Assembly: GCA_012735355.1 (NCBI GenBank) | Contig: JAAYHP010000509.1 | Coordinates: forward strand, 1 to 5,236 | Direction: 5' to 3' | DNA length: 5,236 bases | Source of the DNA: Lysinibacillus sp. | Lineage (GTDB): Bacteria; Bacillota; Bacilli; Bacillales_A; Planococcaceae | Part shown: one piece after another, positions 1 through 5,112 of the stretch | Layout of the letters: every line of letters begins with the position of its first letter | Position numbering within the stretch: the first letter of the stretch is position 1 | The notes under the pieces: model-generated | Told to the model about the DNA's origin: nothing | The model's database searches: none | What the model saw: only the letters and a program-made list of their open reading frames with translations | Position numbers and translations under genes: made by a program

Positions 1-78
1 ATTTTCGATTGCATATCATTATTTTACTATGCTTCTTCACTGATTCTTAATTAAATTAGCTATATGTCCCAACCTCTT
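1..78 (-). repeat. Left copy of a dispersed inverted repeat (partial element)
   Basis: Read on the minus strand this segment begins AAGAGGTTGGGACATATAGC at position 78 and runs to the window edge. It matches plus-strand 5113-5189 with one substitution (position 21) and one 1-base gap (in 1-10). The stretch 22-78 pairs perfectly with 5113-5169, 57 bp. It starts about 47 nt after the stop codon of the 507-aa lipoprotein gene, in the sense direction of that gene. From memory, GAGGTTGGGACATA-type ends followed by a GC-rich core recur between genes in Planococcaceae and related Bacillales. I infer that this is the outer AT-rich arm of such an element, with its core lying left of position 1. No transposase is encoded in it. 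Confidence 0.85.
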
Positions 79-125
79 TTCAATATTTAATATTATCTGG
101 AAAATAAGTTGCTTGTCCTTTATTG

Positions 126-1649
126 TTACTCTGTAACCTCGAATACTGCACGTATCGCCGGTATGCCTGTTCCAGGATGGTCTTCACGATACGTTAACAT
201 CGGTCTTAAATAATAATCAGGTAATCGTTGTTGTCCTTGGTAGATAGATGGAACAATATCGATAAAGTGATATCCTGGCTCACCTGTAGCAATCATTTTA
301 TATTGGATTGTTCCTTGAGTAAAGAATCCACATATATAGCCGATGTAGCTATTGTCATATGCTACTGTTAGGGCATTATCAAATTGTGTCCAACCAGAAC
401 CTTTAATTGTTACAGTAAATTCCGTTCCGACTGGCCCAGAAGTAGGTGAAATTTCAATAGTAGGTAAAATTCGTAAATACGTTTGGCCGTATACTTCATC
501 TCCAACTTTTAAATCAATTAAATGAGGTAGTCCACCTAAATCGTCAGGAACATTGAATTCATATGTTAAATTTCCGTTCTCATCCGTTTTCGCTTCACCT
601 AAATCAAAAATTTGCGGACCATAACCTTCTCTTGTTACACGAGTACCTACCATTGTGTGCCAATCAAATTTCACTGTTTCATTTTTCGGTAATCCAGAAG
701 CAGTTAATACGACTGGCTCTCCAACAACACCTTCTGACTTATCGAGAGCTACTGTTACTCCATCTTTATTGACAGGATCAGGCAGTTTAATACCGCCACC
801 TGCAGCTTCAGGTGCTTCTTCAACATATGCTTCCGTTACAATAGGTTTATCATCAGTAATTTCAAAAGTAAAGTTTTGTCTACTCATTACATCGCTAAGT
901 GCAGAGCTCGCTAAACTTAAATATGGGAATCCTTGTGGACTTTGATCAATCGTGACACTATGAAGTCCTTTTTTTCCTGTTGCACGGAATACCGCTTTAG
1001 CCTTACCGTTTGTAGTAACAGATGTTATCATTCCTGTAAAGTTATTATCCCAGTTGATAAAATATAAACTTCCATACATTTTCCAACTCATACCTTCAAC
1101 TTCCACAGTAACCTCTGTTCCAGCAGGTCCAGAAGTTGGGCTCATTGAAAACACAGTTTCAACAAAGTAATTTGCTTTTGCTACAACTTGATTATCTTGA
1201 TAAATTAAAATATCGTGGTCATCACCATAACCATCAGGAATATTGAACGTACCTTCCCATTTACCTGTGGAATCGGCAGTTCCTTCACCAACAACGATTT
1301 CATAAGGTTCATAAGTTGTACCGATGTAAGAGTAATTATCTTCGATTACATATGAACCGATCATATCGACCCATACTACTTTTACCGGTTTATCAGGAAG
1401 TAATTTTTCTGCAGTTAATGTAACTTCATCGCCGATGCGACCTCTATTATTGCTTAATGTTACATCACCAATTAAATTTTTTTCTACTTCCTCATCTTCA
1501 CCTGTACTTTCACTTGCAGTTGTATTTTCTTCTGTTGCTGTATTTTCTTCTGTATTTCCTTCATCCGACTCAGTGTTTGAATTCGTACAAGCCGCTATAA
1601 TAATTGTTAGTAAGAATAGAAGTGTTATTTGTAGCGCTTTTCTTGTCAT
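126..1649 (-). CDS. Secreted lipoprotein with duplicated Ig-like + IPT/TIG-like modules, function unknown
   Basis: This 507-aa protein is a predicted lipoprotein anchored on the outer face of the membrane. Residues 1-20 form a signal peptide (MTRK, then a Leu/Ile-rich stretch) ending in the lipobox Ile18-Ala-Ala-Cys21. Residues 22-57 are a Ser/Thr/Glu/Asn-rich linker, partly encoded by an 18-bp tandem repeat near 1521-1556 (TEENTA, TEENTT). The rest is an internal duplication, half A about 60-268 and half B about 297-507. Each half has an Ig-like beta module (VTLTAEKLLP; VVLTASGLP) ending in FNIPD or FNVPD. An IPT/TIG-like module follows, opening with SPTSGPAGT (170-178) or SPTSGPVGT (401-409), an offset of 231 residues. 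A Glu/Ala/Pro/Gly linker (about 275-296) joins the halves. No catalytic motif is seen. IPT/TIG folds usually serve in binding or as surface scaffolds, so a binding or structural role is inference. The start is well supported: AAGGTGAGG lies 7 nt upstream, and the ATG overlaps the stop of the preceding lipoprotein gene (TAATG), implying translational coupling. Confidence 0.88.
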   Translation of the reverse strand: MTRKALQITLLFLLTIIIAACTNSNTESDEGNTEENTATEENTTASESTGEDEEVEKNLIGDVTLSNNRGRIGDEVTLTAEKLLPDKPVKVVWVDMIGSYVIEDNYSYIGTTYEPYEIVVGEGTADSTGKWEGTFNIPDGYGDDHDILIYQDNQVVAKANYFVETVFSMSPTSGPAGTEVTVEVEGMSWKMYGSLYFINWDNNFTGMITSVTTNGKAKAVFRATGKKGLHSVTIDQSPQGFPYLSLASSALSDVMSRQNFTFEITDDKPIVTEAYVEEAPEAAGGGIKLPDPVNKDGVTVALDKSEGVVGEPVVLTASGLPKNETVKFDWHTMVGTRVTREGYGPQIFDLGEAKTDENGNLTYEFNVPDDLGGLPHLIDLKVGDEVYGQTYLRILPTIEISPTSGPVGTEFTVTIKGSGWTQFDNALTVAYDNSYIGYICGFFTQGTIQYKMIATGEPGYHFIDIVPSIYQGQQRLPDYYLRPMLTYREDHPGTGIPAIRAVFEVTE

Positions 1650-2272
1650 TAAGCTTCCTCACCTTCTGTAGATGATTCATCGCTAGCATTGTCATCAGTA
1701 GATTCTTCAGCACCTTCAGCTTCTTGTTCAGCAGCTGCTTGTGCTTGTTCAGCTATTTTAGCTTCTTCACCTTTTTCAAGAATTGTTAATTTCGATAAAG
1801 ATACATCAAATGGCTCGTAAGCATATTCTTTTCCATCTACTTCTGCAATGATTTTATAATCTAATGTTCCAGTTGGGAAGTCATCTGGCACTGTCCATAA
1901 TACCGTCCAAAGAAGTGTGCCTTCAGCTCCATGTGGACCAAGTTCCATATCATATTCATCTCCAGTTGCAAATGCAACTTTTACTTTAGCATCTTCTACT
2001 AGTTCGTTTGTTGCTTGATCGATAACGCTTGCACGGAACACGATACTATGCCCACGTTCGAATCGACTATCTACTACACAAATAGCATCTGTTTGGAAAT
2101 GAGAATTGATTGTATCACCCATTACAACAATTTGTCTTTCTTGAGTTGCTTCGCTAGCTGTGTTATCTTCCTCTGATTGAGTGGAAGATGAATCTCCGCC
2201 ACTACAGCCAGCAACGAGAAGAGTGGCAAATAACAAACTTGCAAACAATTTCCCCTTATGTCTACGTAACAT
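1649..2272 (-). CDS. Secreted lipoprotein with one beta-rich domain and acidic C-terminal tail, function unknown
   Basis: This is the first gene of the minus-strand operon, 207 aa from the chosen start. The N-terminus (MLRRHKGK, then a hydrophobic stretch) ends in the lipobox Val-Ala-Gly-Cys with Cys23 as the lipidation site. A Ser/Glu/Thr-rich linker (about 24-46) leads to a single beta-sandwich-like domain, about 47-165. Its motifs include NSHFQTDAICVVD, FERGHSIVFRA, LGPHG and WTVPDDFPTGTLDY. The tail, about 168-207, is almost entirely Glu/Ala/Ser/Asp and probably disordered. The VPDD-plus-strand pattern resembles FNIPD/FNVPD in the 507-aa partner, suggesting related Ig-like modules. The pattern also vaguely recalls FixH/YtkA-type small periplasmic domains, but I cannot assign a family. 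His58, Cys65, His75 and His114 are possible ligand residues, which is speculative. An ATG two codons upstream (2276-2278) abuts the AAGGGGG ribosome site with no spacer. The ATG at 2270-2272 has a 6-nt spacer and is preferred. Its stop overlaps the next gene's ATG. Confidence 0.85.
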   Translation of the reverse strand: MLRRHKGKLFASLLFATLLVAGCSGGDSSSTQSEEDNTASEATQERQIVVMGDTINSHFQTDAICVVDSRFERGHSIVFRASVIDQATNELVEDAKVKVAFATGDEYDMELGPHGAEGTLLWTVLWTVPDDFPTGTLDYKIIAEVDGKEYAYEPFDVSLSKLTILEKGEEAKIAEQAQAAAEQEAEGAEESTDDNASDESSTEGEEA

Positions 2273-2278
2273 AAACAT

Positions 2279-2285
2279 CCCCCTT
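2279..2285 (-). promoter_or_regulatory. Ribosome binding site that decides the lipoprotein start
   Basis: On the minus strand the sequence reads AAGGGGG directly followed by ATGTTTATG. The G-rich core can pair with the 16S 3' end (AAGGAGG complement, with one G-U wobble). Spacing is 0 nt to the first ATG but 6 nt to the second, so initiation most likely uses the ATG at 2270-2272. Confidence 0.6.
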
Positions 2286-2337
2286 GTTATTAGTTTCTTC
2301 CTATTAAAATAGTAATGAAATCTGGAAGTTTGATATT

Positions 2338-2365
2338 ATTATATTATTTGAACAAATTTTGTCAA
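2338..2365 (-). promoter_or_regulatory. Sigma-A promoter of the lipoprotein operon
   Basis: On the minus strand a consensus -35 TTGACA (2360-2365) is followed after 16 bp by a consensus -10 TATAAT (2338-2343). Transcription would begin near 2331, giving a 5' leader of about 60 nt before the chosen start codon. Both hexamers are perfect and the spacing is one base below the optimum. This predicts a strong housekeeping promoter unless repressed. It is the best-scoring promoter by eye in the window. Confidence 0.75.
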
Positions 2366-2366
2366 A
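2347..2366. promoter_or_regulatory. Imperfect 20-bp palindrome overlapping the -35 and spacer (possible operator)
   Basis: The plus strand reads TTTGAACAAATTTTGTCAAA. Sixteen of 20 positions are symmetric, with mismatches at the two central AC/GT pairs. It covers the -35 hexamer and most of the spacer of the lipoprotein promoter, a usual place for a repressor to bind. I cannot match it to a named regulator. AT-rich promoter DNA produces such symmetry by chance fairly often. Confidence 0.3.
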
Positions 2367-2505
2367 TTAGTGAAATGGTGAATAATTGATTAAATAATTA
2401 ACACTACGCAGAAAATGTAAACCTTATATAGGTGGATTAACGTATGTGATTTGTAGAAATGGTACATCAAAAAAACATCAAATTGTCGAAAAAAATCGAA
2501 ATAAA

Positions 2506-2534
2506 TTTTCCGAATATTAATACAATTATATAAT
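2506..2534 (+). promoter_or_regulatory. Candidate rpiB-ywlG promoter with -10 inside a 14-bp palindrome
   Basis: A consensus -10 TATAAT (2529-2534) is preceded at 17 bp by a poor -35, TTTTCC (2506-2511, 3 of 6). The -10 lies within the perfect palindrome CAATTATATAATTG (2523-2536). A start near 2541 would give a leader of about 160 nt carrying the hairpins at 2561-2601. The assignment is tentative because the -35 is weak and the surrounding DNA is AT-rich. Confidence 0.35.
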
Positions 2535-2560
2535 TGGATATTGTAGAAATAGTTAGTAAA

Positions 2561-2601
2561 AATGAACATTTTTCATTATTGAAAGCGTAAACATTCGCTT
2601 T
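2561..2601 (+). promoter_or_regulatory. Two adjacent small hairpins in the rpiB leader
   Basis: AATGAA/TTCATT (2561-2566 with 2572-2577, 5-nt loop) is followed by AAAGCG/CGCTTT (2582-2587 with 2596-2601, 8-nt loop). The second stem ends in TTTTT followed by GC, giving it a short terminator-like U run (2599-2603). The stems are only 6 bp, so any attenuator or terminator role is weakly supported. Confidence 0.25.
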
Positions 2602-2699
2602 TTGCAAAAATATATCCGTTCCTTAAAGGAAAACACATGTTATTCTTTCATAATTAGTGGTAAACTGTTGTTGAAAAAGAAGCTTGAGGAGGTAAACTA

Positions 2700-3137
2700 G
2701 TGAAAGTAGCAATTTCATCAGACCTTGGTGGAAATAACTTACGTAAAGAAATCATGGCGTTATTAGATGAATTAAATATTAAATATGAAGATTTTGGACC
2801 AAAAACAGATGACTCAGTGGATTACCCAGACTACGCCCTGCCTGTTGCTGAAGGAGTAGCAAGTGGCAAATTTGACCGAGGGATTTTAATTTGTGGAACA
2901 GGCATCGGTATGTCTATTACTGCAAATAAAGTAAAAGGTGTTCGTTGTGCATTAGTTCATGATGTATTTAGCGCAAAAGCAACGAGATGCCATAATGACT
3001 CCAATGTGCTAGCAATGGGAGAAAGAGTGATTGGACCTGGCCTTGCACGAGAAATCGTAACGACTTGGTTAAATACAGATTTTGAAGGTGGTCGTCATGA
3101 ACGCCGCGTAAATAAAATTACTGAACTTGAAGGGTGA
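2700..3137 (+). CDS. rpiB: Ribose-5-phosphate isomerase B (RpiB/LacAB family)
   Basis: This cytosolic enzyme interconverts D-ribulose 5-phosphate and D-ribose 5-phosphate in the non-oxidative pentose phosphate pathway. At 145 aa it has the full family length. Visible landmarks are the N-terminal strand with Asp8 (SSDLGG), VDYPDYA (40-46), the catalytic loop ICGTGIGMSI with Cys65 and Thr67, CHND with His98 (100 lies at the Asp), WLNTDFEGGRH, and phosphate-binding Arg132 and Arg136. These correspond to Escherichia coli RpiB Asp9, Cys66, Thr68, His99, Arg133 and Arg137. The usual SDHxG motif reads SDLGG here: the conserved His is Leu9 (CTT, one base from CAT), which is unusual. Cys97 also replaces the common Glu of REHND. 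The start is GTG, with GAGGAGGT 7 nt upstream. The gene heads the unit with ywlG, as ywlF does in B. subtilis. It could have altered activity or substrate range, but the rest of the active site looks intact. Confidence 0.95.
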   Translation: MKVAISSDLGGNNLRKEIMALLDELNIKYEDFGPKTDDSVDYPDYALPVAEGVASGKFDRGILICGTGIGMSITANKVKGVRCALVHDVFSAKATRCHNDSNVLAMGERVIGPGLAREIVTTWLNTDFEGGRHERRVNKITELEG

Positions 3138-3145
3138 GTCTTGCG

Positions 3146-3712
3146 ATGGCTCTGAACTCCATTCGGAAGCAAATTTCTCAATTACTAACAGAATACGAAC
3201 AACAAGTACAACTAAAACCTGGGCAACTTTTCATTGTCGGCTGTTCTACATCAGAAATAAAAGGATCAAAAATTGGAACGGCCGGCTCGATGGAAATTGC
3301 TGAAGTTTTATACGATGAACTGAACGCCTTTGCAAAAAAACATAACATCTATTTAGTTTTTCAAGGCTGCGAACATATTAATCGAGCATTGACGTTGGAA
3401 TATGAAGCTGCGAAAGATTATGGCTTAGAGCCAGTATCAGTTATTCCTGTTCAAAAGGCAGGCGGCTCCATGGCGGCATATGCTTATACCCAATTGAAAG
3501 ATCCTGTTGTTGTAGAACATGTTCGGGGACATGGTGGTATTGATATCGGGCAAACTTTTATCGGCATGCACTTGAAAGAAGTGGTTGTTCCCATCCGAAC
3601 TTCGGTGCGTCAAATTGGAGAAGCGATTGTAGCTGCGGCTAAAGTGCGTCCGAAATTAATAGGTGGAGAACGGGCTGTATACGTTCAACAGCAATCTACA
3701 ACTTGTGATTAA
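3146..3712 (+). CDS. ywlG: UPF0340 / DUF436 family protein YwlG
   Basis: This conserved cytosolic protein of unknown function is about 188 aa from the chosen start. Recognisable family landmarks are FIVGCSTSEI, the glycine-rich KIGTAGSMEIA, FQGCEHINRAL, the PVQKAGGSMAAYAY stretch, HVRGHGGIDIGQT, FIGMHLKEV, PIRTS and RPKLIGGERAVY. The conserved Cys residues (GCSTSE, QGCEH) and His/Asp-rich segment hint at a ligand or metal site, but no activity is established to my knowledge. The start is ambiguous. A GTG at 3134-3136 overlaps the rpiB stop as GTGA but has no spacer from its AAGG. The ATG at 3146-3148 has GGTGA 8 nt upstream and lies 8 nt after the rpiB stop, so it is preferred. Either start implies co-transcription and probable coupling with rpiB. 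The last residues (QQQSTTCD) look like a family-variable tail. Family assignment is strong and function is unknown. Confidence 0.92.
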   Translation: MALNSIRKQISQLLTEYEQQVQLKPGQLFIVGCSTSEIKGSKIGTAGSMEIAEVLYDELNAFAKKHNIYLVFQGCEHINRALTLEYEAAKDYGLEPVSVIPVQKAGGSMAAYAYTQLKDPVVVEHVRGHGGIDIGQTFIGMHLKEVVVPIRTSVRQIGEAIVAAAKVRPKLIGGERAVYVQQQSTTCD

Positions 3713-3760
3713 TCATTAATATTGATGTATTTTTAAAAAAATTTCGATAACTCCAAATGG

Positions 3761-3783
3761 AGAACGATAGTGAAAATCGTTCT
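3761..3783. promoter_or_regulatory. 8-bp inverted repeat upstream of glyA (operator or small hairpin)
   Basis: AGAACGAT (3761-3768) is complementary to ATCGTTCT (3776-3783) across the 7-nt loop AGTGAAA. The loop and the junction contain the candidate glyA -35, so a protein bound to the two arms could control the promoter. As RNA from ywlG read-through it would form an 8-bp stem, but only an interrupted T-rich stretch follows, so it is a poor terminator. B. subtilis glyA belongs to the PurR regulon, but the arms do not match the PurBox core CGAAC. Confidence 0.45.
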
Positions 3784-3798
3784 GAAATGTTTTATATT
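3770..3798 (+). promoter_or_regulatory. Candidate glyA sigma-A promoter
   Basis: A -35 GTGAAA (3770-3775, 4 of 6) is followed after 17 bp by a -10 TATATT (3793-3798, 5 of 6). The predicted start near 3805 gives a leader of about 35 nt with AGGGGG (3825-3830), 9 nt before the glyA ATG. A 127-bp gap with its own promoter suggests that glyA can be transcribed independently of rpiB-ywlG. No convincing terminator separates the units, so read-through is also possible. Confidence 0.5.
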
Positions 3799-3839
3799 TA
3801 AATAAAGTGAATATTAAAAAACATAGGGGGATACTTTAA

Positions 3840-5099
3840 ATGGCTTACGAAAAACTAGCAGCACAGGACAAAGCGGTATTAGAAGCAATTTTAAACGAAA
3901 AAAAACGTCAACAAGAAAATATTGAATTAATCGCATCGGAAAATATTGTCACTGAAGCAGTAATGGAAGCGCAGGGCTCAGTGTTAACGAACAAATATGC
4001 AGAAGGGTATCCTGGTAAACGTTATTATGGTGGTTGTGAGCATGTAGACGTAGTGGAAGATATTGCTCGTGAACGTGCAAAACAACTATTTGGTGCAAAA
4101 TTTGCAAACGTTCAACCCCACTCTGGTGCCCAAGCGAATATGGCAGTATATTACACTATTTTACAACCAGGAGATACAGTTTTAGGAATGAACTTATCTC
4201 ATGGTGGACACTTAACTCACGGTTCACCAGTAAACTTCTCTGGTGTTCAATACAATTTCGTTGAATACGGTGTAACAAAGGATACAAACGTAATTGACTA
4301 CGAAGATGTTCGGGCAAAAGCGTTAGAACATAAACCAAAATTAATCGTAGCAGGAGCTTCAGCGTATCCGAGAGAAATTGACTTCAAAAAATTCCGTGAA
4401 ATCGCGGATGAAATCGGCGCTTATTTCATGGTAGATATGGCTCACATTGCAGGTCTTGTTGCTGCTGGTGAACATCCATCTCCTGTTCCATATGCTCACT
4501 TTACAACAACGACAACGCATAAAACTTTGCGCGGACCTCGTGGTGGTTTAGTATTAACAAATGACGAAGAATTAGCGAAGAAAATCGATAAATCCGTATT
4601 CCCAGGAATTCAAGGTGGCCCATTAATGCATGTGATCGCTGCAAAAGCTGTGGCATTTGGTGAAGCGTTACAACCTGAATTTAAAGAGTACGCAAAACAA
4701 ATTAAAAAGAACGCTCAAGTTCTTGCAGAAACATTAATTTCCGAAGGTTTACAAATTGTTTCTGGCGGAACAGACAACCACTTATTACTTGTAAACGTAA
4801 AATCTGTTGGTTTAACAGGTAAAGTGGCGGAGAAATTATTAGATGAAGTAAAAATCACTGTTAACAAAAACTCAATTCCATTCGATGAAGAAAAACCATT
4901 TGTTACATCAGGTATCCGCATCGGTACGCCTGCAATTACAACTCGTGGCTTTAAAGAAGAAGACACGAAAGAAGTTGGTTTAATCATCGCAAAAGTATTG
5001 AAAAACCCAGAAGACGAAGCTGTGAAAGCTGAAGCAATTGCCCGTGTAAAAGCTTTAACAGATAAATATCCAATTTACGAAGATTTATACGTGAAATAA
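3840..5099 (+). CDS. glyA: Serine hydroxymethyltransferase
   Basis: This cytosolic PLP enzyme converts L-serine plus tetrahydrofolate to glycine plus 5,10-methylene-THF, the main one-carbon source for purine, thymidylate and methionine synthesis. At 419 aa it matches the usual bacterial length. Motifs in order are ELIASENI (29-36), [15 protein letters not shown] (51-65, with Glu55), HSGAQAN (94-100), [10 protein letters not shown] (119-128), [13 protein letters not shown] (198-210, with the PLP-binding Asp199 and His202), and [15 protein letters not shown] with Schiff-base Lys228. Then come FPGIQGGP (254-261) and SGIRIGTPA (357-365), with Arg360 binding the substrate carboxylate. All expected catalytic residues are present and no frameshift is seen. 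The ATG is supported by AGGGGG with a 9-nt spacer. Two in-frame stops (TAATAA) end the gene, and a dispersed repeat begins 13 nt after the first. In B. subtilis upp follows glyA. Here the repeat intervenes and the next gene is outside the window. Confidence 0.98.
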   Translation: MAYEKLAAQDKAVLEAILNEKKRQQENIELIASENIVTEAVMEAQGSVLTNKYAEGYPGKRYYGGCEHVDVVEDIARERAKQLFGAKFANVQPHSGAQANMAVYYTILQPGDTVLGMNLSHGGHLTHGSPVNFSGVQYNFVEYGVTKDTNVIDYEDVRAKALEHKPKLIVAGASAYPREIDFKKFREIADEIGAYFMVDMAHIAGLVAAGEHPSPVPYAHFTTTTTHKTLRGPRGGLVLTNDEELAKKIDKSVFPGIQGGPLMHVIAAKAVAFGEALQPEFKEYAKQIKKNAQVLAETLISEGLQIVSGGTDNHLLLVNVKSVGLTGKVAEKLLDEVKITVNKNSIPFDEEKPFVTSGIRIGTPAITTRGFKEEDTKEVGLIIAKVLKNPEDEAVKAEAIARVKALTDKYPIYEDLYVK

Positions 5100-5112
5100 T
5101 AAATCAAACGTT

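Larger units (their letters stand above)
2366..2699. other. AT-rich divergent intergenic region upstream of rpiB
   Basis: There is no credible gene between the lipoprotein promoter and rpiB. The region is very AT-rich. It holds a 14-bp perfect palindrome (2523-2536), two small hairpins (2561-2577 and 2582-2601), a TTCCTT/AAGGAA inverted repeat centred on 2625, and two exact copies of TTGTAGAAAT (2451-2460 and 2541-2550, 90 bp apart). A second weak rpiB promoter option is the extended -10 TGGTAAACT (2658-2666), which lacks a recognisable -35. No riboswitch, T-box or tRNA fold was recognised. In B. subtilis rpiB is preceded co-directionally by ywlE. Here it heads its own unit, so a promoter must lie in this stretch. 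Confidence 0.6.

Noticed and set aside
79..125. Intrinsic terminator between the lipoprotein operon and the left repeat
   Set aside because: Only an AT-only palindrome (AATATTTAATATT) is present. There is no GC-containing stem with a following U-run on the minus strand.
563..945. Plus-strand open frames at 563-772 and 655-945
   Set aside because: They lie opposite the 507-aa lipoprotein gene, have no ribosome binding site and encode low-complexity sequence. They are antisense shadows.
1435..1671. Plus-strand open frame of 78 codons
   Set aside because: It mirrors the signal peptide and Ser/Glu-rich linker of the lipoprotein gene. The Ser/Val-rich product is a codon-bias artefact.
2459..2533. 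Short plus-strand open frame of about 24 codons in the intergenic region
   Set aside because: It has no Shine-Dalgarno site and a Lys/Asn/Ile-rich product expected from AT-rich non-coding DNA.
2451..2550. Two exact copies of TTGTAGAAAT 90 bp apart
   Set aside because: Ten bases in AT-rich DNA can recur by chance. There is no third copy or fixed relation to a promoter. Mentioned in the intergenic entry only.
3713..3839. PurBox, T-box or glycine riboswitch upstream of glyA
   Set aside because: No CGAAC PurBox core, no T-box sequence and no room for a riboswitch aptamer in the short predicted leader.
4156..4987. Minus-strand open frames at 4156-4338 and 4715-4987
   Set aside because: Both are antisense to glyA, which is strongly supported across its full length, and no ribosome site precedes them.
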